A stretch of DNA of 64,000 nt from Entamoeba invadens IP1 (Eukaryota > Evosea > Mastigamoebida > Endamoebidae): positions 577,399 to 641,398 of the forward strand of contig NW_004440445.1 of NCBI RefSeq assembly GCF_000330505.1, given 5' to 3'. The position numbers and the translations under genes are program-made. Position 1 is the stretch's first letter. The number at the start of each line of letters is the position of its first letter. The notes beneath the pieces were generated by a model, which saw nothing but the letters and a program-made list of their open reading frames with translations, did no database searches and was not told the origin of the DNA. This document shows positions 9,216 to 19,832 of this stretch, in pieces.

Positions 9216-10172
9216 CTATTGGAAACAGTAATTTAGCATCACTCTAAAATTTTGATCCTCCGAAAATTGTCCTTTGTGTGTGAGGAGATCAAACTCCTTA
9301 TTCACCGCATTAGCTCTCAAGTGTGTTGCTTTGTTTTTCTTGTATGGATATACCACAAATATTTTGCACGACGGGAAGAGTGACTTGATCAACTGCACAT
9401 CCTTTGAAATTGAGTCTGTAGTTCCTTCGACAACCATTATGACCACTTTTGGTGTTATACTCATTCCATAGCCTTCCCAAAACTCGTAGACTTCTAATGG
9501 TTCCAAGCACCTTTTAATTTGTTCGACTTTCTTGTCTGTTTTATCTGCTCCTGTTTGGAAGACAAAAACGTTACTGTTGCTCTCTTCTGTTTGTTTAACA
9601 TTTTTTTGTTCATCTCCGCTTTCGGTATCATTTGTTGTCACATTTTTTGAACTATTCACTTTTTGAAGTATTTTCGCATCTCCTTCGAACGGAGCAGTTG
9701 AGTTGGTATATCTCACGCTCATCTGTGTTTTAATCACTTCTTGTTTCATGATACTCATCCCCTTTTGGATGTTTGTTATCCGCTTCTTTTGCGTTTCCAA
9801 CTCCGTTTCGATCTTCTCGTGTTTACAAATATTTTCTATCGCGTCGCTGTTTTTAAAGCGCGACACGTTACTCATCACGTTCCTCCTCATCAGCCCTTCG
9901 TCCGCTTTTAATAACTCGAGAAACAAGTTTTGTGAGTCTTCACAGAGAAATTGGAGCTCTGCAGGTGACGTTTGTGTGAATGCCTTTAGTGCTCTGTCTA
10001 TTTCTCTCTGTGGGACTTCATAGTATTGCTGAACAAAGCCCAAAAAGTGTTTGACGGACTCATTCGTTAGTGCCGCATTTTTTGCGCAAAAGACGGTGGC
10101 CTGTGTTTTCGACGAAATTTTGAAGACAAGGTGGATTAAAAGGGTGTTTATATACTCCGCTGTATTATTCAT
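9216..10172 (-). CDS. Hypothetical protein with central coiled coil
   Basis: 318-residue protein of unknown function from a clear ATG. The N-terminal 110 residues are helical and mildly hydrophobic; residues about 115-145 (KIETELETQKKRITNIQKGM) form a short coiled coil; 165-205 are Asn/Ser/Thr/Glu-rich and probably disordered. The C-terminal 90 residues alternate hydrophobic strands (TPKVVIMVVEGTTD, CKIFVVYPYKKNK), suggesting a small alpha/beta domain. No domain is recognised; likely lineage-specific. It lies just upstream, on its own strand, of the tRNA-Gly. Confidence 0.7.
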   Translation of the reverse strand: MNNTAEYINTLLIHLVFKISSKTQATVFCAKNAALTNESVKHFLGFVQQYYEVPQREIDRALKAFTQTSPAELQFLCEDSQNLFLELLKADEGLMRRNVMSNVSRFKNSDAIENICKHEKIETELETQKKRITNIQKGMSIMKQEVIKTQMSVRYTNSTAPFEGDAKILQKVNSSKNVTTNDTESGDEQKNVKQTEESNSNVFVFQTGADKTDKKVEQIKRCLEPLEVYEFWEGYGMSITPKVVIMVVEGTTDSISKDVQLIKSLFPSCKIFVVYPYKKNKATHLRANAVNKEFDLLTHKGQFSEDQNFRVMLNYCFQ

Positions 10173-10288
10173 TTACTTATCAATTTTGAAGTTAAAAACG
10201 AAGAAAAAGTAAAAATAAGTCACATCAAAAGTAAAAAAAATTCTTTTGATTATCAAACTCTCAAAAACACTTCATTTGAATTTTTTTC

Positions 10289-10810
10289 TCATTTCGCGGT
10301 CTGACAAATTGTCACACCCACAAGAACTAAAATAACACCACACAGACACTCTTTTTGTCATTCACTTTTTACTATACTTTTATTAATTTATTACTATAAT
10401 CGTTACTATAACAAACTGATGGAAAGCTTACTCTCCCCAAGTAAATACGCTGTTAAGAACGTAAATATGAAAGTCAGGGCGTTCGACAGGGGCACGATAA
10501 GTGAGAAGTCGTTACTTCCCAAAAGCACAGAAAAAAGTATAGAGCCGCTTTGATTGATCAAAAATGGGATGACAAATCCATAGCTCAAAACTAGAGTTTT
10601 AATATCGGTTACTATATTTTGAACTAGAGTTGCTCCTTCTGGATGCTCGAAGTGAATCCCCTGTTTCATCAAAGGGTTCGTACATCCCCAAAGCATTCCG
10701 ACCAAAACGATACCAACGATCTCTTTGTGCCCTTGAAGAAACATCACACAAGTCAAAAGCAAAACAATTGCACCACATCCAAAACACACAAAAAGTCGTT
10801 CTTTCTCCAT
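10289..10810 (-). CDS. TMEM234-like membrane protein, two exons
   Basis: Small four-helix membrane protein of the TMEM234/UPF0546 family, drug/metabolite-transporter-like, function poorly known. Exon 1 is 10417-10810 and exon 2 is 10289-10326. The 90-base intron (10327-10416) starts GTTTGT and ends TTTTAG; reading through it would stop after SKLSISLL. Splicing gives 143 residues ending ILVGVTICQTAK, which restores the family's final helix. Landmarks are GMLWGCTNPLMKQG (about 38-51), FLINQSGSILFSVLLGS and PLSNALTFIFTFLTAYLLGE. Family name is from recognition of these motifs; the splice model is inferred. Confidence 0.8.
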
Positions 10811-10881
10811 TGAAACGCTCTCTTATTTATTAGTTACTTTATAGATTTATTTACTATTTAAAAACTATTAATAATAATATT

Positions 10882-12597
10882 TCATTTCTTTGGTTTTGGT
10901 GCTTTTTTCACTGCTTTCTTCTTCTTTTTTGGTTCACTCTCGGAGTCTTCTGAAGATTCTTCGCTTGAGTCGATATGGTCTATACCTTTAATCAAATCAT
11001 CTTGGTCATCCTGTTCACTTTCCGTGTCGTTTTTGTCTTCATTTTCCCACTTGAAATTGTCACAAACAAGACCATTTTTGAAAACATTTTTTGCACTGTG
11101 GATTACTACTTCTTCAATTCGATTATTTATTTGTGGTTGCCGCAAACAAATAATTGCTTGTTTTAAATCTTTGAATGTCACGCTTTTTGAAACTTCCCCA
11201 AGTTTGAATGATTTAAAATTACAACTTTCAAGTTCGACAGTAGTGAAGTTGAAACACGAGAAATCAAGTTCAAGACCCATGTTATTGATGTATTTCAATA
11301 TCAGTTTTCCCCCACGGTCAATTAACATTTCAAATGTGATATTCACAGTCACACTTTCATTAATCTTTAAGCCAATAACATTATAAAAAGTACTTGAAAA
11401 ATACGATAGAAACTCGATTCTATTCAGTTCAAAGTAATTTTGTTCTTGCCTGTTATTTAATAACTTCCCATTATAACTCGATTTTCTCATATCAAATACA
11501 GACATTTCATCAATATTCAAATCTCCTTGAATAAAACTGTCATGAATGATCAAAGTTTTCAAGTTCACTTTATCGCCAAACACTTTTATTCGACACTTTT
11601 GAAGACAAAGCCGTTTTGTGTACTTTGGGATGGAAAAGTCGTTGACAACAAGTTTTAAAGTGATGTCAGTGACCCACTTAAGTACCCCAAGACTTAATTC
11701 TTTCTTTGTTTGTCGTGTTCCTTTGAAACTTACTTTATGCACTTCATTGTTAATAATATAATCAATCATTTCTTGTAATGTGAGTGGTTCTTTCGCTCCA
11801 ACATTATTATTAAGTTTTGTGAATGTCGGTAAACGCTTTTTGAAGGAAACATTATAGTCTTCTTTTTGGACGTTCAAGTAATAATCCTTTCCAGCGTCAA
11901 GTGTCCCCAAATATACATGAACGTTTCTTTGTAAGTGTTCTAATATTGAATAGTCCATAGTTTGCATATAATGAAATGCATACTTATCATATATATTTCG
12001 TGATACTATAGTGTATTGGCACGTAGGGTTGTTATGTGTTTTTAAAAGGTTTAAACACCCTGCCACATCATAAAAATTGGATATATATATTGTCATCTTT
12101 TCAATTGTTTTCATCGACATCAAAACAGAGACAACTGGAGGAAGTTGAACTACCAGAAACGATTTGGAGATTCGGGCAATATCTATTGACACTATTTTTA
12201 GATTGGTGTATAACAAGTAATTCTTTGTGACTCGGGTGTAAAGGGTCTTTGTCACTCGCATTTTCCGCACTTTCCCAGCAAACCAATTTGTTGAAAAGAT
12301 TCCGAAGTTACAGCATTCGTCCAACTCCCCAATTTCCATCAACGGAATTTCATTTGCGAATTGTTTTTTTGGGGGGTTGTAGAGTTTGGAGCAGTAATAC
12401 GTCTGCAGTTTTGGGAAGATTTTGATAATCTTATTGAAGCTATAAAATTGTGTTAATTTGAAAGGGTTGATAAAGACTGTAGCAATTGCCATTGAACACT
12501 TTTTACAGACTTCCTCGAAGCATGAGATGTCCACTAGTGTTGGCAAATAGAACAAAACGTTTTTAAGAAAGACGCACTCGAGTTGTACTTTGCTCAT
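10882..12597 (-). CDS. Entamoeba leucine-rich-repeat-like family protein
   Basis: 571-residue protein with an N-terminal F-box-like helical segment (VLFYLPTLVDISCFEEVCKK, about 14-33), then a long body rich in Leu/Ile/Phe/Asn resembling irregular leucine-rich repeats (for example TLIIHDSFIQGDLNIDEM). The tail is acidic (DDLIKGIDHIDSSEESSEDS) and ends in Lys-rich KKKKKAVKKAPKPKK, possibly a nuclear-localisation signal. Similar in architecture to the gene at 35847-37763, so probably a member of an expanded Entamoeba family. Function unknown; protein-protein interaction is the reasonable guess. Confidence 0.65.
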   Translation of the reverse strand: MSKVQLECVFLKNVLFYLPTLVDISCFEEVCKKCSMAIATVFINPFKLTQFYSFNKIIKIFPKLQTYYCSKLYNPPKKQFANEIPLMEIGELDECCNFGIFSTNWFAGKVRKMRVTKTLYTRVTKNYLLYTNLKIVSIDIARISKSFLVVQLPPVVSVLMSMKTIEKMTIYISNFYDVAGCLNLLKTHNNPTCQYTIVSRNIYDKYAFHYMQTMDYSILEHLQRNVHVYLGTLDAGKDYYLNVQKEDYNVSFKKRLPTFTKLNNNVGAKEPLTLQEMIDYIINNEVHKVSFKGTRQTKKELSLGVLKWVTDITLKLVVNDFSIPKYTKRLCLQKCRIKVFGDKVNLKTLIIHDSFIQGDLNIDEMSVFDMRKSSYNGKLLNNRQEQNYFELNRIEFLSYFSSTFYNVIGLKINESVTVNITFEMLIDRGGKLILKYINNMGLELDFSCFNFTTVELESCNFKSFKLGEVSKSVTFKDLKQAIICLRQPQINNRIEEVVIHSAKNVFKNGLVCDNFKWENEDKNDTESEQDDQDDLIKGIDHIDSSEESSEDSESEPKKKKKAVKKAPKPKK

Positions 12598-12790
12598 GGT
12601 ATTACAATGATCTTAAATATTTTCAATTTATTTATTAATTCATTATTAGTGATATTCCTCAATGTTTTTTTATAAATAATAATATTAATAATATTAAAAA
12701 ACACTTTTTATTAATTAAAACGAACTTCAAACGAATTTTTTATAAAAATTTTTTAATGAATTTTTTAATTCAATTAAAAAGATTTAAAAG

Positions 12791-13814
12791 ATGTTTTATC
12801 CGTCGACAACACAAAACGTCTTTCCAATCCCACAAACATCGATTGGCGCACTAGTTGTCTACTGCGCCATATTTGTCGTGCTTGTCCTTCAATTTATATA
12901 TACTTTAATTAAGTCCACACAACGATATGGGTATATTAGACTGACAATAACACGGGCTACATACTTTGCACTTTCTATGATATACATCGTTGGTTTGTTT
13001 CAAAGAGTTTAAATGGACTAAGAAGTAATGGTAAGGTATCATCTTCGCGTTTTCATTGGAATGGAACACTCCACGACAATCGTGTTTTCTATATGTCATT
13101 GAACGAATAAATGAATCCATGGGGTGTTACTTGTTTATATCTGGATTCACTGTTTGGTTACTTGACTATTACGACTTTCGATCGGGAGGGTATGGAGCTG
13201 TTATGCGTCATAGATTTCTCATTCCAGTAGTGATGTATTCGATAAACACTGTTCTGTTAATTTCCGTGTTTATTCAAGTCTTGTATTATATCACCCTTCC
13301 TGGAGAGTGTGATCCAACAATACCAAGTCGAAGTGCTGTTTATCTATCAATTCCATTGTGTATTACTGCTCGTTTGTTGTGTAATTAGTTCTATTATATT
13401 AATTGTTTATAATATATTATAATATAAAATATAATAAAAGTTAAGTCACAACTAGAGGAAATGGCTTTATTAATTGGGTTCAGTGGAGTCGGAGTCTGGG
13501 TGATATACTCCAACAGAAATTTGAAAGTGAGTTTTAAGAATGATACCCTATACTTCGTGTATTTCATTCGATTTGGAATTGCACTTGTGTTACATTTCAT
13601 TGTGATGCTCATCAAATTCATATTCTCATTTTTGCTCCTGTCTGGGTATAACGGGACGATTTTCTTCATTTTTAACTACGTTGTGAGTGACGCTCTCAAC
13701 TTCTTTGCTCTTTGTTTGTTCTTTAAAGAGATAGTAATTATATTAAATAGAAATAAACTAATGACTAGTCTTACTCACTACTTACACACTCTCTTCAGAG
13801 TATTTTGGTACTAA
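12791..13814 (+). CDS. Seven-helix membrane protein (receptor-like), three exons
   Basis: Three adjacent ORFs join into one 298-residue protein by splicing. Exons are 12791-12992, 13036-13371 and 13456-13814. Intron 1 (43 b) is GTTTGT...GGTAAG; intron 2 (84 b) is GTTTGT...CTAG. Both joins keep frame (codons GGT and CAG are rebuilt). The product has seven hydrophobic segments: about 17-40, 55-76, 87-110, 126-152, 180-198, 210-240 and 247-272, separated by short charged loops. This is the layout of GPCR-like or plant TOM1/THH1-like proteins, but no diagnostic motif was found, so the family is unassigned. Short leader with TTTAAA just before the ATG. Confidence 0.65.
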
Positions 13815-14619
13815 AAGAATCAAATCAGACTCAGAAGAACTCCTCACACATGAAAGATAAATTGTTTTAGAAAATGTTATTAATATAACATATCAATAAC
13901 ATTTTATTTATTTATTGTTTTATTAGTTATTGTTTTTTCTTGGTCTAAAATTACCAATGGGTGTAAAAACTTATACAATAACTATTAAATTATTAATTAT
14001 AAACAATTTATAATGAAAAACATTGTAATAAATATTTTTTTTTTTGATCGAATACTTCCAAAATATTTTTCGGTTTTTAATTTACCCATAAATTATAATT
14101 TAATAATAAATTTTCAAAATTGAAAATTTCAAAATCATCTGAAAATAATTAATTGGATTTTATTAATAAACAAATAGTTTTTTACACATTATTATTCTTT
14201 AATCATAAAAACAAATTATTTTTTTTATTTTTAATGAATATAGTTATTAAAACTACAAATTAATTAATAAAAAACGAGACAAAGCACTTTTGAGATGTTG
14301 TTTTTGAAATATTCGACATACAAATCTTGATAAATAGAGTTAAAAATAAATATATTGAGATCTTTTCAATTTCGCATAATTCTATTTACTTAACCACACA
14401 AATATCAAATTAAAGTTTAATACATTATTTATTATAATTTTACTATTATTAATAACAAATTAACCATCTATCAATAGTGCTCTTTATAATTATAAAACAA
14501 TACTAAAAATGTTAATAATTAGTTATTATATGCCTAACAATTATAAATTTTTCTATTATTGCAGAAAATACACACTCTTTTGAATTGGTATATTTTGAGA
14601 TGAGTCAACTTAAAATATA
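13815..14619. other. AT-rich intergenic region
   Basis: About 800 bp of extreme AT-rich sequence with T and A runs (for example near 14036-14046). No ORF, RNA gene or repeat recognised. Confidence 0.5.
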
Positions 14620-15039
14620 ATGTTTGCCCTCTTCTTGGTTATAGTCCTCACTTCCGCAGAACGAATTGATATTGCCTATACAATGGAAACGCATGCAAAT
14701 AATTTCAAGTCTACTGGGTGTGGTAATGTTCCAGAACAGGTCTGCAGAGCTTTTAAAATGCAGAAATTGTTCCGTCCAGTTGGATTGGTTGGTGGTGGAG
14801 CGACTTGCCGCCTTTGTGAGAACTTTGTTGACAAAGCTTTAGAGTATGTGACCAATGGTGACAACGTCCAACAAGTTAATGAAAAGATTTTGACCTTCTG
14901 TGGTGACAAGTTGAATAGAGAATTACCTCAGCATTATTGCTTTGTAATAGCTCAAGAGATATACATTAAAGTGCTCAACGCTTATTCAAATGGTCAACCA
15001 ATTGACAAGACTCTTTGCACTAAGATGAATCTTTGTTAA
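14620..15039 (+). CDS. Secreted saposin-B-type protein (SAPLIP/amoebapore-like)
   Basis: 139-residue precursor with an N-terminal signal peptide (hydrophobic residues 1-12) and a C-terminal saposin-B domain. The six domain cysteines (63, 66, 94, 107, 133, 139) have the family spacing C-x2-C, C, C, C, C that forms three disulfides around a helical bundle. The family includes amoebapores and many lipid-binding SAPLIPs; nothing here proves pore formation. A propeptide of about 45 residues with two extra Cys precedes the domain, and the chain ends at the last Cys, as in several processed amoebic members. ATG at 14620 follows TTAAAATATA. Confidence 0.85.
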   Translation: MFALFLVIVLTSAERIDIAYTMETHANNFKSTGCGNVPEQVCRAFKMQKLFRPVGLVGGGATCRLCENFVDKALEYVTNGDNVQQVNEKILTFCGDKLNRELPQHYCFVIAQEIYIKVLNAYSNGQPIDKTLCTKMNLC

Positions 15040-15221
15040 ATGTTATAGTTAGTTATAATATATATTATAGTATTTATTATAGTTTAAATAGTATACTTTA
15101 TATGGTAGAATATAGTTTTATTTTATATATAAAAATAAACTATATAATTAATATATTATATTATATATATTAATCTATACCAATACCTCAAAAAACACCA
15201 GTAACTAAAATATCCGACAAG

Positions 15222-17576
15222 TTAGTTCATATTTTCATACATTCCAGTGAGCTTAGCAACACCGCCACGTTTAGGTTGAGGCGATGAAACCTTCTTTTCT
15301 GTTGTTGATTTCTTCTCTTGTCCATTCCACTGTGATATTTTTGAAGTTGTATTTCCACGCTTTGGTGCCTCTGCTTTCACCACTTTCTCTGACGCACTTT
15401 TCTTCTCCTTTTTTACTTCGCCACTTCCTCCAAAAACACTGAGAGACTCTGTTGCGACATGAGAAATTGACTTTTTAGGAAGAGTGGGTTTTTCTTTCTT
15501 CACTTTAGGTGGTGAAGATGTTGCAGTGACTGTTTTTGCTTTCTCCTTTTTTGGCTCATCTGCTCGTTCGACTTTCACTTTTTTGACTTCCGTCTTTTCT
15601 TTGGGCTTTTCTTTTTCAGTTTCAGGTAGTTTCCCGTGTTTAGTTGTTGGGACTGAAGGCGCCGTTTTTGTAGTTGGGACGGCTGGTGCTGGTTTCGTTG
15701 TATCGAAGTTGATATCGACTTTGACTGATTGGAAATTTGTTGGTTCCGAAATGACGAATTCCTCCGAGTTAACATCCGAGTCGCACTTTTTCATATAATT
15801 TTCGACGCCGACCGTTTGTTTAATTTCTCTCTTCCATTTTTTCAGTAACAGTGACTTTTGGAGTGTTTTACTATTGAACTGGGCTTGATAGTCTTTGTCT
15901 GTTCTTTGCACGCAGGGGATGTTCTTAGTTTTACAGTAGAAGCATCTATGGTCTGGACTTTCCTTATCACCAACAATCATTTTAAAGCAGGCCAAGCATC
16001 TATAACACTTCGAGTGTATTGGTTTTGAGTCATAAATAGAACAGGGCATATTAGCTAATATGTCTTGACCACATAAAAAGCAGATCTTTTGTTCTTGTGT
16101 AGGTGATGGACATAAATCAGTTAATACTTTCCAATGACAAGTTGCTGTAGAAGCGTCTGGTGTAGTTGCTAGACTATTCAGTAATAATGGACACTTTGTT
16201 ATTAAAGACTGACTGTTAATTAACATGTCTTCTCTGTCTTCTATGAACATATTCAGCATCTGTGACTGCTGGAACTCCGCCATAAACGTCTCATTGTCTG
16301 CGTCGAGCTTCTTCATGAACTTAGTCCAATTGAATTTGATTCTTTTAAAGCGTGGATTGTCTTTGTCTTTCTCTTCCATTTTAACATCTTTAAAATACTT
16401 CTGATAATTCAAAAAGAGCCGTTGGTAAAATTTCAAGACTTGTGCGCGGACTAAAGCGTCGTCCCCAGACTTCTCTTCTACACTAATAAGACTTGCCAAG
16501 ATATTTCTAAGCCCAACAGAAGTGTCAGATATCAACACTATAGGGAAGTCGGGTTTATTCAAATACGTTCCTTTGTCAATGTCTATCACATACACATCTG
16601 AAATGTCTCCACACTCTTTCTGGACATTTGGGTACAAATTCTTGAGACATCCAATGATGAATGGCCTGTTTTGTTATTTGTTGTACACACTTACAATGTA
16701 AAGTCACATTCAAAAGAGTAGAAAACAAACATAGGAGCGGCACAATATGTCACCAAACTTTTTGGTAACAAAGGAATCAGTACATGTTGCCACACAAATG
16801 GGAACATTAAAGTCATGAATGCCGAAATCGTATTAGAAAGTGTCATCAAATACTCAGACACAAATAGAAATTTCCTTTCTAATAACATTTGACTTAAAAT
16901 ATCAATAACTTCTGAGGCACCAAATTTCTCAAGAAGTGTACGCGTCGAAACTGCTTTAGTATTTGCAAAGGTGTCTGAAATAGGTCTTGTCAATGAGTAA
17001 TTAATCAGTCGTTTCCCTGGGTCCATATTATGGATCGTTTCATTTGGAAATGGAAATGGCGTTTCAAGCATGGACTGTGCAAATTGTTCGACGGCCGTAG
17101 GGTTCGGCAAATACTTTTCGAACAATTTAATAACGTTTTCATAGAATTCGAAGGACCCACTTCTCATAAGTTTTTATTACTATACAATTATAATATAATT
17201 ATTATAAGTAATATTTTGAATGAAATTGAAACAAACTTTTGAGCGACTAAACATAAGCAGTCGGATTTATTCGATACGACATGTCTTCGACAATAACAAT
17301 ACTTTCTTAACCCATCCATCCCAGTTAAAATAAACCCAAATATTTCATATCGTTCTTTTTGTGTTCCTACAAGAGCTTCTGGATAACAAAATTCAAAAAT
17401 GACATTGTCTTGGTCGGAAACGTCTCGTGGGGCTTTAAAGTCCACAACATTTTTTGCTTTCTCTGCTGGTGGTGAGTGGAGTGAAACATAAATTCTTTCA
17501 ACACGACTAACAACTAAAACAAACTATTTGATCGAGAAAAGTGGATGACATAATCTAACACCTTACTCGTGTTCAT
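15222..17576 (-). CDS. DENN domain protein with C-terminal LIM-like finger, four exons
   Basis: Predicted Rab-activating (DENN-type GEF) protein of 718 residues, rebuilt from exons 17525-17576, 17237-17465, 16731-17162 and 15222-16665. Introns are 59, 74 and 65 bases; all start GTTTGT and end AG. The joins restore family motifs: uDENN (VIFEFCYPEAL, YCYCRRH), cDENN (RKFLFVSEYLMTLSN, then TYCAAP plus MPFIIG across the third intron) and dDENN (DVYVIDIDKG). A Zn-binding segment follows near residues 440-490 (CFLC, then HSKC, YRC and FYC), a LIM-like finger, then a long Lys/Pro-rich disordered tail. The first acceptor is ambiguous (CAG|CAG); the first exon is the least certain. Confidence 0.75.
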
Positions 17577-18859
17577 TGCAAAATTTATCAGTTCACATCT
17601 TCAAATTGAACGCCTCACTCTAGAGTTTTGGCTTTCAATCTTTTGATTAGCGTTGGGTTCTATTTCTGTACTTGAATTCCATCATCGACTTCCAAAAAAG
17701 GGTTTGACTTCTATTGTTTATCCCAAGTTGACTTCTTTTTTATTGCTTTGCTCATCACCTCCCAAATGTACTTCCTTTCGTAAAAAAATGGATTTATAGT
17801 ATTTAATATTTATTTACTGTATTATAGTATTTGATACATAATTTGTGTACTTCTTTTTATGTAAAAGCTTGTTTGGATTTGCTAGAAGAAGTGGTGACTA
17901 GTTTTGAGAGGAAAAATTAATAATATTTTGAATAATAAAGATTGTAAAAAGTCTTTTTCTTTTGACTCGCTTTTGCGACGCATTGATTGATTCATTCGAT
18001 TGAATTATATCATTTTATTAATTAAGTATTGTTTTATCATAGTTTCATCTAAATCAGTAGAATTGTTTCTTAAATATGGAAAGTGTAAAACAAATTCAAA
18101 ACAAACTAAGAAAATTCACTTTTTTTATTGGTTGTTTTAACTATAAATAACTATAAACAACAGTTTTTTGGTTTTTTTTAACATTTTTTTTATTCAATAG
18201 TTCAAAAATATAGTCTTATTATTGTTATTTTATAGTTTCCATTTATTACATTTTTTGTTGTTATATTTTTATATTTATTTGATTGATCGAAAAAAAAACA
18301 TATGTAATAGTTTATATTATTATACTAAAAGATAAAAAACCACAAAAAAATTACATAAATGATTTGATTTTTCTCGTTTTACAACAAGGCTTTTTTCGAA
18401 ACTAGAAAATAGTTAATTTATTATATAATAAAAATAAACTATTAAATATAAATTGGTTTTAAGTGATTTTTTATTTAACTATATTAGTTTGATAAAAAAG
18501 CAATTTAAAATTAGTATGAAATAACTAAATTATAATACATTTTTTTAGAATGAAATAACAACAAAAATACAAAACAAATGTTTAATATTTCAATTAAAAA
18601 AAATGGTTTATAATTTTTAAAAATAATTAAATTCAATTTATTAAATAAGTGTTAAACAAAATACAAGTGGTCTAAAAATTAGATTATCTTGAGTTTATTA
18701 AAAATATTTTGTGTTTTAACTTTATTATGTGAATAAAATAATATCATAAGCCAAAAAGGAAAAATTATAAAAAAATTTTATATATTTCTGTAAATTGTTT
18801 TTCAAATGAATTGAAAAACAATTGAATTATTTTAAAAGTTAACAAGAACCTTAAATGTG
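17577..18859. other. AT-rich intergenic region
   Basis: About 1.3 kb. The part next to the DENN gene (17577-17780) is less AT-rich but has no open frame worth calling; the remainder is A/T-rich filler. No RNA gene or repeat seen. Confidence 0.5.
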
Positions 18860-19381
18860 TTAAATTAATAAAACGAAGAAAAGGAAACTCAGCAAAAACA
18901 ACGAACTTTTTGCTGAAGAGGTGTACATCTCAGATTGTGTTTGGATAAGGTGGATACACTTATTCATTTCATTCTTGTCTGATATTTTTTGTTTTTCACA
19001 GTCACCAAAATAAACCATGTTGTCTTCTACCCAATACTTTCTACCTTCTTTACACTCTGACAATAACAAAACTTCAGTTGGTTTTCCCTCAACCAAATCA
19101 CATTTATTCCTTTCGTAATAGTACAAGACAGCAGCATATTCTGGCAAAGAAGTTAATGTGTATGTGGGGTTCGACTGTTCGCTTTCCCTCAATATTCTGC
19201 ACCCTCCAGTACTTCCATAATACTTTCCATTTTCATACTTATCAAAGTAGAACGTGTTCGTAAGGTAACATGCCCCTTCCTCATAAATCTTTAACTTGTT
19301 TGGGTTGTGATCTGGTGTGTACGCTTGCCACTTTTTAGAAGCGGAGAGTACTGCAAATATAATGACTAGTAATTCCAACAT
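18860..19381 (-). CDS. Predicted surface protein with signal peptide and C-terminal hydrophobic tail
   Basis: 173-residue protein with a signal peptide (MLELLVIIFAVLSAS), an ectodomain with about seven cysteines (for example GACYLT, GGCRIL, NKCDLV, SECKEG, GDCEKQ, NKCIHL) and a hydrophobic C-terminus (SSLFLLSFLFFVLLI). That end, preceded by small residues, is what a GPI-anchor signal looks like; a simple membrane anchor is the alternative. No known domain recognised; probably a lineage-specific cell-surface protein. Isolated between long AT-rich spacers. Confidence 0.7.
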   Translation of the reverse strand: MLELLVIIFAVLSASKKWQAYTPDHNPNKLKIYEEGACYLTNTFYFDKYENGKYYGSTGGCRILRESEQSNPTYTLTSLPEYAAVLYYYERNKCDLVEGKPTEVLLLSECKEGRKYWVEDNMVYFGDCEKQKISDKNEMNKCIHLIQTQSEMYTSSAKSSLFLLSFLFFVLLI

Positions 19382-19832
19382 TTTGCAATTTGTAATTCTT
19401 CTTTGTATTTTTTCATGTTATGTTCGATATAATTTTTTTCTAATAAATAAAGCTAAAGTAATTAGCAAAAATAAATACTATTCAAAATCCTAAAAATATA
19501 TTTTCAAAACTTTTCAAAGAGGAATCAATTTATATTTTTAAATAAATAAATAAAAGTTGATAATAAAAATATTAACTAATAATATATAGTTTCTAAAGTT
19601 AAATAAAACAAAAAATAGTTGATTTTGTTTTTTTTATTATTAATAACAAAATATGATAATAATATAACTATTGTACACTAAATCCATTTCGTCAATTTTA
19701 ATGGAAGACTTTATTATATTATAATTCGAATGTTTCCTCTATAATAACATTTAAACAAATAAAAAAAAGTTAAACTATTATGTTCAAATCAATAGTATTC
19801 AAAACTATACTTAAACTAAACATAAAATTCAA
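19382..19832. other. AT-rich intergenic region
   Basis: About 450 bp of A/T-rich spacer. A plus-strand open frame beginning at 19780 is the antisense of the repetitive RS-like tail of the next gene and is not supported. Confidence 0.5.
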
